From Paenibacillus radicibacter (GTDB lineage Bacteria; Bacillota; Bacilli; Paenibacillales; NBRC-103111): 64,000 nt of DNA. The stretch is taken from NCBI RefSeq assembly GCF_024721995.1, contig NZ_JANQBC010000007.1, forward strand, positions 1 through 64,000, written 5' to 3'. Below the pieces are notes generated by a model, which saw only the letters and a program-made list of their open reading frames with translations, was not told where the DNA came from and made no database searches. Of this stretch, positions 47,663 through 56,768 are shown one piece after another. The position numbers and the translations under genes are program-made. Each line of letters starts with the position of its first letter. The first letter of the stretch is position 1.

Positions 47663-48865
47663 CTAAGCATGATGCGTTAAGCGACTAACGGTGCCAATCT
47701 GGTGCGACTTCCAGGGCATGCCGCCTTTTCGTTGCAATAAATAATGGGCATAGTGGATCGGACACTCGAGTGCTTGCTTTTGCGCTTCTTTGTTGTGCAT
47801 ATGTGTAAATACGGATCGTCCGGGCTTGGAGTTGGCTTCAACGATCCATATATGTCCGTCAGCGTCAATCCCAAAATCCAAACCAAGCTCTGCTAATCTG
47901 CCATAGTAATGTTCCAGATGTTCTGGTATTTCTTTGGACAGTATCGTAAGCTGTTTCATGATCTGCTGCGATTGTTGATAGCCATAGCGTTTTTTTAAGA
48001 ATGGTGCGGGTGCAATTGCCTGACCTCCTCCATGCAAATTGGCAGTAATACTGTCCTTTGAACCACAACGCACAGCCATCCCGGTTGTTTGCCAGCCACC
48101 GAATCCGTTCTTTTGAACTAAAGATCGGATGTCAAATGCAACTCCATCTTCGGTGTGTAAACTTAAGCTGTCTTGAACCAGATAGTCTCGTTTACCGATA
48201 AAAGCCCGAATCCATCTCCATAGTGCTGTGAAATTTGGAAAAGCTTGATTCAAAGATTCATTGCTAGAACTTCTTCCTGTGATGTGAAAAGGTTCATTCT
48301 CATTTGAGGTAGAGGTGACTTTCAGTATGCCGCGACCTTGACTGCCTCCATTGGGCTTCATAAAAGCTTCGCCTTTGCGCTTTAACCAATCTAATAGAAC
48401 TTGAGCAGATGAGAGTTTAGCGGTAACGGGCAAATAGGGAATGAACTCGGGCACTTGGCGAAGGGTTTGATACATTTCCCATTTTCCTGGTAGTCCATAG
48501 CTTAAGAAGCGTATCCCAGGGAGTTCAGATAGCTTCCTGCGCATGTGCTGATATTGTTGATAGACCCGGCGCGATGCATAGAAACAGCGATCATAGATCA
48601 ATTCAGGAAATGGGAACAGATTCATCTGCCAAGATTGTGATTGGATATTCCAAGAGTAGCCCTTTACCTGCTCTAAGCTCCAATCCATATCAAGTGGTGA
48701 GAATACGAAAGCCTGAATATCGAGTGCCTGACTTTGGATCGAGAGACCTCTGTAAAAAGCTCCGTCGGCAAATGGGAAATCATGTCGTTTACTTCTGCTA
48801 TGGGTAGCCATGATCCCGAGGGTACCGACCACTTGATTTGTTGCTTTTGGAGTGATAGACTTCAT
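47663..48865 (-). CDS. YheC/YheD-family ATP-grasp spore coat-associated protein (copy 1)
   Basis: 400 residues from the ATG at 48865, which has GAGGTGG close upstream; an earlier in-frame ATG at 48913 has no clear site. ATP-grasp features: FMKPNGGSQGRGILKV, YLVQDSLSLHTEDGVAFDIRSLVQKN and LGLDFGIDADGHIWIVEANSKPGRSVF. First of the four tandem paralogs on the minus strand, divergent from yheB. Confidence 0.87.
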   Translation of the reverse strand: MKSITPKATNQVVGTLGIMATHSRSKRHDFPFADGAFYRGLSIQSQALDIQAFVFSPLDMDWSLEQVKGYSWNIQSQSWQMNLFPFPELIYDRCFYASRRVYQQYQHMRRKLSELPGIRFLSYGLPGKWEMYQTLRQVPEFIPYLPVTAKLSSAQVLLDWLKRKGEAFMKPNGGSQGRGILKVTSTSNENEPFHITGRSSSNESLNQAFPNFTALWRWIRAFIGKRDYLVQDSLSLHTEDGVAFDIRSLVQKNGFGGWQTTGMAVRCGSKDSITANLHGGGQAIAPAPFLKKRYGYQQSQQIMKQLTILSKEIPEHLEHYYGRLAELGLDFGIDADGHIWIVEANSKPGRSVFTHMHNKEAQKQALECPIHYAHYLLQRKGGMPWKSHQIGTVSRLTHHA

Positions 48866-49052
48866 GGTCCACCTCGATCTCATGAATTGGGTGCTAATGA
48901 AGTAAAGGGACATGTTTCGCAGCTCACCATGTATTGTGATAAAATAAGATGCGGGTTTGGTGACCCATTACTTCTTCATCATATGAGGACATAAAACCAC
49001 TTGTGCTTGGCGCGCCTAGTGTGTTTATAGAAGAAAGAAGGAAAATAATCGT

Positions 49053-50207
49053 ATGAATCCTTTATGGACGAATGTCGCGAGTATCGCGATTGCTGGGTTT
49101 ATCGGCGGTGTAACGAATCATTTGGCAATTAAAATGCTGTTTCATCCTCGTCATCCAATCTATTTATTTGGGCGCAAACTACCCTTTACACCAGGTCTAA
49201 TTCCAAAGCGCAAGGATGAAATTGGGCAATCTTTAGGTAAAGTAGTAGGCGAGTATCTAGTAACTTCTGAAGGCATTCAAGGTGCGCTTCGTTCTCCTGA
49301 ATTACGAATGACGATTGAACGTAAGCTAACAGATGGGCTTGAGTCCTTAAGCACGCAGGAGAAGACCATCCGCGAACTAGCGCTGCAGTATTTGCCTGCA
49401 GAAGAAGTAGCCGTATGGGAAACAAGAGTCGCAGAGTGGATGAGAGCGCGTTCGCACGATGCAGTTGATCTCTTGTGGTCATCAGGTGATTTCGCGAATA
49501 AGAAGCTTGGGGAATGTATTCCGAATTGGAATGATGATCGTAAGCTTCTTATTTCTCAAACAATTGTGACCTCACTTGTCAGCGAATTAAAGAAAGAGCT
49601 ACAAACCTTAAACGGGGAACGTATGCTTCGCCGGATGTCCGGGCAATTTCTTGAGAAATCAGGTGGATTCTTAGGTGCTCTAGCAGGCATGTTTATGGAT
49701 GAAGACAAGATGCTAGGTAAAGTGCGCAGCGCGATATTCGAGCAGTTGGATTCGCCGATGGTGCAGGAGAGCATCCAGAAGTTTCTTCTTCGTAAGATGG
49801 AAACTTATGAAGACATGACTGTTGATTCGGTCTTGCAGTGGTTGTCTAACAACGGAGGCATCGGTTGGGTTAAGGAGCAGATGGATCAAGTTATTCCTTG
49901 GGAATCATGGCTTACACGACTTGGAGATAGGAAAGTAAATGACTTGTTAACGCAGGAGCGTACAAGTTGGCTGACTTCCCATATCCCATATGTGGTTGAT
50001 CGCGTTCTCCGATTTGTAGAATCAAGAATAGATCGAGTCATTAATGCTATTGATTTACCTGCGATTGTAGAGAAACAAGTCGCAGACTTCCCAATTGAGC
50101 GAATCGAGATGATTATTCTAAGTTTGTCTGGCAAAGAGTTCCGCGCTATTACTTGGCTAGGCGTTTTGTTGGGCTGTTTAATTGGGGTTATTCAAATTTT
50201 CTTGTAG
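49053..50207 (+). CDS. yheB: YheB, DUF445 family membrane protein
   Basis: 384 residues. DUF445 pattern: a membrane helix with GGVTNHLAIKMLFHPRHPIYLFGRKLPFTPGLIPKRKDEI, long helical middle, and a C-terminal membrane helix (AITWLGVLLGCLIGVIQIFL). Function unknown. Next to yheA, and with YheC/D genes on the other side, as in B. subtilis. GAAGGAAA upstream of the ATG. Confidence 0.92.
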   Translation: MNPLWTNVASIAIAGFIGGVTNHLAIKMLFHPRHPIYLFGRKLPFTPGLIPKRKDEIGQSLGKVVGEYLVTSEGIQGALRSPELRMTIERKLTDGLESLSTQEKTIRELALQYLPAEEVAVWETRVAEWMRARSHDAVDLLWSSGDFANKKLGECIPNWNDDRKLLISQTIVTSLVSELKKELQTLNGERMLRRMSGQFLEKSGGFLGALAGMFMDEDKMLGKVRSAIFEQLDSPMVQESIQKFLLRKMETYEDMTVDSVLQWLSNNGGIGWVKEQMDQVIPWESWLTRLGDRKVNDLLTQERTSWLTSHIPYVVDRVLRFVESRIDRVINAIDLPAIVEKQVADFPIERIEMIILSLSGKEFRAITWLGVLLGCLIGVIQIFL

Positions 50208-50219
50208 GGGGACACAACA

Positions 50220-50552
50220 ATGAATTTACATGACAACGCGTATGAATTAGCAAAGGCTATTCGTTCTTGCCCAGAGTTTCAAGCGATGCAAGCGGCTAAG
50301 GAGAAAGTAGAAGCGAACGAAGAGGCGAAGAAGATGTTGGTAGACTTCAGAACTCGCCAAGCGGAAATGCAAAATCAAATGATGACTGGACAAATGCCAC
50401 CGGAAGATGAAATGCAAGACTTGCAAAAGATGTTCGAAGCAGTTGGCGCAAATCCAGTTATTGCGGAGTTGTTCGATGCAGAGCGTCGTCTTTCCGTATT
50501 GATGGAAGATGTACAGAAAATCATCGCGGCTCCGTTCCAAGATTTAGCGTAG
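50220..50552 (+). CDS. yheA: YheA, YlbF/YmcA family protein (UPF0342)
   Basis: 110 residues, helical, no signal. The pattern YELAKAIRSCPEFQAMQAAKEKV, DFRTRQ and a Met/Gln-rich middle fit UPF0342/YheA, related to the YlbF/YmcA RNA-processing adaptors. Cotranscribed with yheB (12-base gap, GGGGGAC site). Confidence 0.92.
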   Translation: MNLHDNAYELAKAIRSCPEFQAMQAAKEKVEANEEAKKMLVDFRTRQAEMQNQMMTGQMPPEDEMQDLQKMFEAVGANPVIAELFDAERRLSVLMEDVQKIIAAPFQDLA

Positions 50553-50580
50553 TGTTGCAACCGGAAGTTACAATTTTCTG

Positions 50581-50609
50581 TTGACGCTTCCAATTATTTC
50601 ATGTATGAT
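50581..50609 (+). promoter_or_regulatory. Promoter of the sugar import operon
   Basis: TTGACG at 50581 and TATGAT at 50604 are exactly 17 bases apart. The predicted transcript would start near 50616, upstream of a terminator hairpin. Confidence 0.6.
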
Positions 50610-50646
50610 CGTTTTAAATTCATATTCAACCAATAACATGTTACCG

Positions 50647-50696
50647 AAAGGGCATTAGTTATGAAGATTATTCTTCTTAACTATGCCCTTTTTTTG
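50647..50696 (+). terminator. Leader terminator, possible attenuator of the sugar operon
   Basis: AAAGGGCA, AGTTA and AAGA pair with TCTT, TAACT and TGCCCTTT, followed by seven T: a strong intrinsic terminator. It lies between the promoter at 50581 and the ABC gene at 50759. The 5' arm overlaps TGTTACCGAAAGGGCA, which loosely resembles part of the RAT sites of BglG/LicT antiterminators. It could also simply end the yheBA transcript. Confidence 0.7.
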
Positions 50697-50758
50697 CGCT
50701 CATCAGGCGGGATATGACTAATACCAAATATCGTTATAAAAGGGAGATGAGTAGAAAA

Positions 50759-52132
50759 ATGCAAAAGAAAAAAGTCGCATTGTCTGGAGCTGTAATTGCT
50801 TCCTTACTTGCTGTAAGTGTGGGTTGTGGTAGTAAAGAAGCAGCAACATCACCTAGCCCATCTGCAGCAGCAACACCTACACCAGCATCTACTGCAGCAG
50901 CAACGCCGGCTGCTACGCCAGCAGGTAGCACAGATACGCTCAAAGGTGATTTCGAGATCCAGTATTTCGTAGGTGGTTATGGGGATGCTTGGTGGAAGAA
51001 GATGGTTGAAGAGTTCGGTAAATTGCATCCGAATTTAAAAATTAAGCAGTCTGCAGGTCCAAAAATTAACGACCAAATGCAGCCGCGTTGGATTCAAGGT
51101 GATCCACCCGATGTCGTCTATATCGATGGAGCGGGTTCCAACGAAGCGCAAATGGTTAAAGACGATCAGCTCTTGGATATTACCGATTGGTTCAAAGGCG
51201 CGAAGAATGCCGATGGCAAACAAATTTCTGACTTGTTAATTGCCAAGCCAATTGATTATAGCGGCAAAACTTTTACAATCCCACTCGTATTCGGATCATG
51301 GGGTACTTTCTATGATAAAGCTTGGTTTAAGGAAAAAGGTTGGAAAACACCAACTGACTTCCAAAGCTTTATGGAAGTATCCAAAACCATTAAAGATGCG
51401 GGAATTAAGCCTTACATTCACACAGGTATGTACCCGTATTACATCAGTGGTGGATTCTTAGATTCAGCTATCATTTCGGAAAATGGCGGCGATGCTTCAA
51501 TCTTGAAGAAAATCGAAGCACTTGATCCAACCGTGTTCTCTTCTGATCCATTTAAGAAAGCTTTAGATAAGCTTGCACAAATTCGTGATGCAGGTTTCAT
51601 CGATCCAGCTTCTGTAGGGATTAACCATACCGATTCGCAAATGCTTTTCTTACAGCACAAAGATGCGTTTATTCCAAATGGTCTATGGGTTGAGAATGAA
51701 ATGAAAGCGAATATTCCAGCAGGATTTACATTCGGTTTCATTCCTTCGATCGCTCAAGATGCAGGTAAACCATCTGTTGTCGTTCCTTACACAAGCCAAA
51801 TGGCAATCGCGAAGAAATCGAAAAATCCAGAAGCAGCTAAAGCATTCGTGCAGTACATCTTAACGGAGAAATCAGCTGTTCAGTGGGCTGAACTTGCAGG
51901 AGTTCCAATGAACTTGAAAGCAGATTTGGAGTCTTCCAAAGCAGGTGCAATGGCGAAGGATGCAGCAAAATCTTTCAATGACAAGAATACAATCGTAGCT
52001 CCTGTTATTGCCGTCAATAAAGACTATGAGAAAGTACGTAATGATGCGCTAGTTGCATTTACGCAAAAGAAAATTACTGCAGATGAAGTGATCAAACGTC
52101 TTGTTGATGTGGCGAACAAAGCAAAGAAATAA
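50759..52132 (+). CDS. Carbohydrate ABC transporter, substrate-binding lipoprotein
   Basis: 457 residues from the ATG at 50759. Signal peptide with lipobox SVGC, an Ala/Pro/Thr/Ser linker of about 45 residues, then a family-1 solute-binding fold (PDVVYIDG, FTIPLVFGSWGTFYDKAWF, WVENEMKA). It resembles the NgcE group that binds GlcNAc or chitobiose, but the substrate is not proven. Two permease genes follow. AGGGAG lies upstream with a somewhat long gap. Confidence 0.9.
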   Translation: MQKKKVALSGAVIASLLAVSVGCGSKEAATSPSPSAAATPTPASTAAATPAATPAGSTDTLKGDFEIQYFVGGYGDAWWKKMVEEFGKLHPNLKIKQSAGPKINDQMQPRWIQGDPPDVVYIDGAGSNEAQMVKDDQLLDITDWFKGAKNADGKQISDLLIAKPIDYSGKTFTIPLVFGSWGTFYDKAWFKEKGWKTPTDFQSFMEVSKTIKDAGIKPYIHTGMYPYYISGGFLDSAIISENGGDASILKKIEALDPTVFSSDPFKKALDKLAQIRDAGFIDPASVGINHTDSQMLFLQHKDAFIPNGLWVENEMKANIPAGFTFGFIPSIAQDAGKPSVVVPYTSQMAIAKKSKNPEAAKAFVQYILTEKSAVQWAELAGVPMNLKADLESSKAGAMAKDAAKSFNDKNTIVAPVIAVNKDYEKVRNDALVAFTQKKITADEVIKRLVDVANKAKK

Positions 52133-52159
52133 TGTTGAATAAGGCGGAACACGTAGCTT

Positions 52160-52190
52160 GAGGGTAAGGGTGTATTCCCCCTTATCCTCT
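52160..52190 (+). terminator. Intercistronic hairpin between binding protein and permeases
   Basis: AGGGTAAGGG pairs with CCCTTATCCT (one wobble), followed by CTTCT. Such hairpins after the binding-protein gene usually give partial termination or protect the mRNA, so that more binding protein than permease is made. Confidence 0.55.
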
Positions 52191-52220
52191 TCTAATTCCA
52201 CTTGAACCGGAGGTTAAGAT

Positions 52221-53171
52221 ATGTCGAGTCCGAAGATTGAAGCAACAAAGCCCCCTCTTCTACCCACGAAAAAATCAAGCTTGAAGACGGCTAAGCGGCA
52301 CCGCACAGTGTTCATGACGGTATTCTTATTACCGACCTTTATTTTCTATTGTATCTTTACCGTATACCCACTTTTACGTGGTTTATATGTCAGTTTCTTC
52401 GATTGGTCAGGTAGTGCAGAGAGCATGAAGTTTATTGGACTTGATAATTACAAAGAAATGGCGAATGATCCGATCATCCTTATCGGGCTACTGAATGACT
52501 ATTTTCTCGTTATCGGAAAAGTGATAGGGATTGTCGTACTCGCAACCTTGTTTGCTGTTGCTGTAACACGCATGCGTGTGCAGGGGGCATCCTTCTTCCG
52601 AGTTATCTTCTTCATACCGAACATTATCTCCGTAGCGGTTATTGCCGTACTCTGGCGTGCAGTCTATCATCCTTCGCTCGGATTTCTGAATAGTTTCCTG
52701 TCTTTGTTTACGTTAGAGCCTGTCAGCACCGTATGGCTGGGCAACTCACATTCCATCTGGGCGATACTTGTACCTTCCATCTGGGCAGGGATAGGTTTCT
52801 ATATGGTACTGCTCATAGCAGCGATCTTGTCGATTCCATCGGAAATGTATGAAGCGAGTGAAATTGATGGAGCGACAGGAGCCAAGCAATTTTTCAGAAT
52901 AACGCTCCCACTTATATGGGAACAAGTGAAAACTTCTATCTTACATATCACGATTACAACACTCAATGGCTCCCTAGTCATCGTATGGATCATGACAGAA
53001 GGCGGACCAGATAATGCCACGCAAGTTATGGGTTCGTATTTGTACCAAATGGGCTTTAGACAATCCCATATGGGTTATGCTGCAGCCATTGGTGTGCTGA
53101 TCTTGCTCGCTTCGCTAGTTACAACAGCCATTTTATCCAGATTGTTACGCAGAGAAGTTCACGAGATGTAA
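52221..53171 (+). CDS. Sugar ABC transporter permease, MalF type
   Basis: 316 residues, six membrane helices after a basic N-terminus. The EAA loop reads EASEIDGATGAKQFFRITLPLIW, the contact to the ATPase. It belongs with the binding protein and the second permease. GGAGG precedes the ATG. No ATPase gene is present here, so it probably uses a shared one (MsmX type) elsewhere in the genome. Confidence 0.93.
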   Translation: MSSPKIEATKPPLLPTKKSSLKTAKRHRTVFMTVFLLPTFIFYCIFTVYPLLRGLYVSFFDWSGSAESMKFIGLDNYKEMANDPIILIGLLNDYFLVIGKVIGIVVLATLFAVAVTRMRVQGASFFRVIFFIPNIISVAVIAVLWRAVYHPSLGFLNSFLSLFTLEPVSTVWLGNSHSIWAILVPSIWAGIGFYMVLLIAAILSIPSEMYEASEIDGATGAKQFFRITLPLIWEQVKTSILHITITTLNGSLVIVWIMTEGGPDNATQVMGSYLYQMGFRQSHMGYAAAIGVLILLASLVTTAILSRLLRREVHEM

Positions 53172-53187
53172 TGAAGGGGGTGCTGGA

Positions 53188-54018
53188 ATGAGTAAAGTAT
53201 TGCGAATTATTCTTTATATCTTCTTGGGATTCTGGGCGCTGATGGTGCTCTATCCGTTATTCTGGACATTTGTAAGCTCACTTAAGAGCAATCAACAATT
53301 CATACTCGGTAAACCATGGGACTTTCCGAAGTTACCACTGATGTGGGACAATTTTGCGAATGTATGGAACAACTACAACATTGGACATTTTCTAATAAAC
53401 TCGGTCATTGTAACGGTGTGTAGTACAGCACTTGCCTTGATTTTGTCCGCGTCAACCTCGTATGTCATCGCGCGGTTTTCGTTTAAACTCAGAGGATTCT
53501 TGTTCTTCATGTATGTGTCTGCACTCATGATCCCGCTCATTATGGGACTAGTACCGTTATTCTTCTTGCTGAGCTCGCTGGGCTTAAGTAATACACTATT
53601 TGGTCTCATTCTCGTGTATGCAGCCTACCAATTACCGTTCGGGATTTTCGTCATGGTTGGCTTTTTCAAGACATTGCCGCGCGAAATTGAGGAAGCCGCA
53701 TCGATTGATGGATCTTCTTTGTATGGAACATTTTTCAAAATTATGCTACCTTTATCGAAGCCAGGCTTAATGTCAGTGACGATCATGAATTTCTTAACGA
53801 TTTGGAACGAGTACATATATGGAGTTGTACTTGTCAGTCGTCCAGAGACCTACACATTGCCTGTCGGCATCGCTGTTATGCAAGTAGAAATGCAATATAA
53901 GACAGAATATGGACCACTCTTTGCAGCACTAGTGATCTCGATGATTCCAGTCTTTATCGTGTATGTCTTGTTCCAACGGCAGATTTCAGGCGGGATTACG
54001 GCTGGTGCAGTCAAGTAA
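53188..54018 (+). CDS. Sugar ABC transporter permease, MalG type
   Basis: 276 residues, six membrane helices. EAA loop: EEAASIDGSSLYGTFFKIMLPLSKPG. The typical MalG-type end is present. GGGGGTG lies upstream of the ATG, 16 bases after the MalF-type gene. The PTS gene follows after 19 bases. Confidence 0.93.
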   Translation: MSKVLRIILYIFLGFWALMVLYPLFWTFVSSLKSNQQFILGKPWDFPKLPLMWDNFANVWNNYNIGHFLINSVIVTVCSTALALILSASTSYVIARFSFKLRGFLFFMYVSALMIPLIMGLVPLFFLLSSLGLSNTLFGLILVYAAYQLPFGIFVMVGFFKTLPREIEEAASIDGSSLYGTFFKIMLPLSKPGLMSVTIMNFLTIWNEYIYGVVLVSRPETYTLPVGIAVMQVEMQYKTEYGPLFAALVISMIPVFIVYVLFQRQISGGITAGAVK

Positions 54019-54037
54019 GAAGAGTGAGAGGCATCCT

Positions 54038-55507
54038 ATGATGAAATTGAGATTATTAGGTTTTTTGCAGACGATCGCTAGATCGCTGATGATTCCGATT
54101 GCTGTATTGCCTGCTTCAGCCATTTTGCAGCGTATTGGGCGAATGGAATTTGAGCATAGCTTACTACAGCAAATAGCCAAGGTGTGTCATGCAGGTGGTG
54201 AAGTTATTTTTGATAACTTGCCCCTGCTTTTTGCAATTGGTATCGCAATTGGTTTTACAGCTGGAGATGGCATTGCAGCATTATCTGCAACGGTCGGTTA
54301 TATGGTGTTTGCAAAGGTGCTTGCGAATTATGATATTGTGGATGCCACGGGTAAAGTGACAGAACGGCTGGATATGGGTGTATTAGGGGGCATGATGACG
54401 GGACTTATTGTTGCCTATTATTATCGGAATTATAAGAATATTAGGTTGCCGGCAGTACTCGGTTTCTTTGGTGGCAAAAGATTCATTCCGATCATCACCT
54501 CCCTTACGATGGTGCTTGTTGGAGTAGGTATGGGATTTATATGGCCGACGATTCAGCAATGGATTCGCATAATTGGGATGGAGATTGTCTCTGCTGGAGG
54601 GACTGGAGTCTTTATATACGGATTCTTAAATCGCTTGCTCATTCCAACCGGACTGCATCATATTATTAACTCGATATCTTGGTTTCAGATTGGTGAGTAT
54701 ACAGGAGCAACAGGGGATATTGTTCATGGCGATATGGCAAGATTCTTTGCAGGTGATCCAAGTGCAGGGATGTTTATGACAGGATTCTTCCCAATTATGA
54801 TGTTTGGGCTACCTGCAGCAGCCTTTGCTATGATGAAATTTGTACATAAAGATCAGCGTAAAATTGTCGTTCCTTTATTGTTAAGTGCAGGTTTAACTTC
54901 ATTCTTTACAGGGGTAACAGAACCGATCGAATTCACATTCATGTTTGCAGCACCCGTGCTTTATGTTGTTCATGCGCTTCTAACAGGAATTGCAATGGTT
55001 ATTGTTTATTTGCTAGATATTCGACTTGGATTTGGATTTTCGGCAGGACTTATAGATTTTGTGTTGAATTGGAATTTAGCTAGTCGTCCAGCGCTGCTCC
55101 TAGCTGTTGGCGTGTGTTATTCCGTTATGTATTATGTGGTATTTCTAGTATTAATTCGACTATTTCGATTTCGAACACCAGGACGAGAATTTGCGGAGGA
55201 TTCAGGCGTGGAGGTTATACCTGCTGAGCAGAGTGCATATACCATTGAAGATCAAGTAAGCTTAGTGCTCCGACAAGTTGGAGGGATGAACAACATCGTA
55301 TCCGTGGATGCCTGCATTACTAGACTTCGCTTAAAGTTAAAATATGATGTCGTTGTACACGAAGTTGAACTGAAGAGATTCGGTGCCTTTGGTGTGATGC
55401 AAATGGGCAGTGGCAGTGTCCATATCGTATTTGGTACGGATTCAGAATTGATTAAGGATAGCATCGAGAAAAGAATGTCTACATACCGGGTAGGGGGGCT
55501 TGTATGA
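54038..55507 (+). CDS. PTS EIICB component, GlcNAc/glucose family
   Basis: 489 residues. EIIC membrane domain (~1-385) with the GLHHIINSISWFQIGEYTG, GDMARFFAGDPSAGMFMTGFFPIMMFGLPAAAFAM and TGVTEPIEFTFMF hallmarks of GlcNAc/glucose permeases; EIIB domain at the end with phosphoryl cysteine Cys426 in VDACITRLRLKL. No EIIA domain, so it must use one from elsewhere. The link to nagA/nagB makes GlcNAc a likely sugar. It starts at 54038 behind GAGAGG, and overlaps the antiterminator gene by 4 bases. Confidence 0.9.
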   Translation: MMKLRLLGFLQTIARSLMIPIAVLPASAILQRIGRMEFEHSLLQQIAKVCHAGGEVIFDNLPLLFAIGIAIGFTAGDGIAALSATVGYMVFAKVLANYDIVDATGKVTERLDMGVLGGMMTGLIVAYYYRNYKNIRLPAVLGFFGGKRFIPIITSLTMVLVGVGMGFIWPTIQQWIRIIGMEIVSAGGTGVFIYGFLNRLLIPTGLHHIINSISWFQIGEYTGATGDIVHGDMARFFAGDPSAGMFMTGFFPIMMFGLPAAAFAMMKFVHKDQRKIVVPLLLSAGLTSFFTGVTEPIEFTFMFAAPVLYVVHALLTGIAMVIVYLLDIRLGFGFSAGLIDFVLNWNLASRPALLLAVGVCYSVMYYVVFLVLIRLFRFRTPGREFAEDSGVEVIPAEQSAYTIEDQVSLVLRQVGGMNNIVSVDACITRLRLKLKYDVVVHEVELKRFGAFGVMQMGSGSVHIVFGTDSELIKDSIEKRMSTYRVGGLV

Positions 55508-56334
55508 TTACGAGGAAGATTGTACATGTGCTTTCACATAATGTGGTGATGGCGAAGCTTTCTACGGGCAAGAATTCGATCGTGTTTGGCAAAGGCATCG
55601 GATTTAAGCGTACGCCAGGGATGAAGTTAGATGAATCGGAGGTATCGCAGGAGTTCCTCATTCATACCTCTGAAGTCCTTGAACATTATGAGCAAGTGTT
55701 ATCTTCAGTTGATGCCAAAATTATTGGTGTGACAGAAGAAGTGATTGCGTATGCACATAGTCAGCTTGCAGGTGATTTCTCTGAGACGATTCACGCTGCG
55801 CTTGTGGATCATATTAACTTTGCCGTTGAGCGCACCAGACGTGGAATTGCGATTACGAATCCTTTTGCCTATGAAATTCAGCATCTATACAGTGAAGAGT
55901 ACGATATTGCCAAGCGTGCGGTTGTATTCTTAAATACACAGCTTGATGTCGAGCTTCCCGATGATGAGATTGCATTTCTTGCGATGCATTTTCATGCTTC
56001 TCGCAGCAAAACAAGAACGGTAGATTCTCTGGAGCTAGTTCGGCTTGTTTCGCAAATTATTGAAGAGGCGAAGACGATCGGGATTCAATTTGAAAGTAGT
56101 TTTTCAACAATTCGGTTTATTTCTCATCTCAAAAGCTTAATTGATCGCGTACGCAACCAGAAGTCGATCCAGAATCCCCTTTTGTCCAAAATAAAAGAAG
56201 AATGCTCAGCATCGTATGAGAAGGCGAAACAACTATCCGTAACGATTGAGAAGAAACTACAGTTACCTGTCGTAGAAGACGAAATTGGTTTCTTAACCTT
56301 GCATATTGAAAGGTTTAATGTACCCGTTAAATAA
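55504..56334 (+). CDS. BglG/LicT/GlcT-family transcription antiterminator
   Basis: 276 residues. N-terminal CAT RNA-binding domain (VLSHNVVMAKLS, FGKGIGFKRTPG), then PRD1 (~65-170; DHINFAVERTRRGI) and PRD2 (~175-276; EDEIGFLTLHIERF), each with candidate phosphorylatable histidines. It would bind a leader RNA and prevent termination when the sugar PTS is active. It is coupled to the EIICB by an ATGA overlap, but lies downstream of it, whereas glcT usually lies upstream of ptsG. The target is probably the leader terminator at 50647. Confidence 0.9.
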   Translation: MITRKIVHVLSHNVVMAKLSTGKNSIVFGKGIGFKRTPGMKLDESEVSQEFLIHTSEVLEHYEQVLSSVDAKIIGVTEEVIAYAHSQLAGDFSETIHAALVDHINFAVERTRRGIAITNPFAYEIQHLYSEEYDIAKRAVVFLNTQLDVELPDDEIAFLAMHFHASRSKTRTVDSLELVRLVSQIIEEAKTIGIQFESSFSTIRFISHLKSLIDRVRNQKSIQNPLLSKIKEECSASYEKAKQLSVTIEKKLQLPVVEDEIGFLTLHIERFNVPVK

Positions 56335-56398
56335 GGGCATGTTTCTTCATTTCCCTACATATAGATGAATTGTACAAGTCTATGTTGGAGGGGAAATC

Positions 56399-56677
56399 AT
56401 GAAAGGGATGAAGCGGATATTATATTTTTGCTTAGCGCTAGGGATGCTGCTCTACGCGATTCCTCATCTTATATTTGAAGCGAGCTGGACGTTGCAAACC
56501 GTATTTAGTGCGGTGTGGCTGGTGTTTGCCTTGATTATTCTTGCGGCCAATTTCAGAGAAATGGTTGCGGTGGATGAGGCGAAGAAAGAACAGCTCAAGA
56601 AGGTACAGCGCGTGAAAAAATGGCAAGCACAGCAGCGAATGATGGGTAAACGCAAAGTGCTTCAAGTACGAAAGTAG
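56399..56677 (+). CDS. Small two-helix membrane protein of unknown function
   Basis: 92 residues. Two hydrophobic helices (~8-25 and 33-50) and a long basic/Gln-rich cytoplasmic tail, probably helical. GGAGGGG precedes the ATG. No known domain. A terminator hairpin lies at its stop codon. Confidence 0.65.
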   Translation: MKGMKRILYFCLALGMLLYAIPHLIFEASWTLQTVFSAVWLVFALIILAANFREMVAVDEAKKEQLKKVQRVKKWQAQQRMMGKRKVLQVRK

Positions 56678-56697
56678 CAGAGATGCTGCTTTTTTTA
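56673..56697 (+). terminator. Terminator after the small membrane protein
   Basis: AGTAGCA pairs with TGCTGCT (one wobble) around GAGA, followed by T residues. The left arm includes the stop codon. Confidence 0.75.
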
Positions 56698-56768
56698 CTT
56701 ATCAGAACGTATATGGGTATAATGGGTTATACAGATTAGCACAGAGTTCTAATATTGGGGTGTAACAG

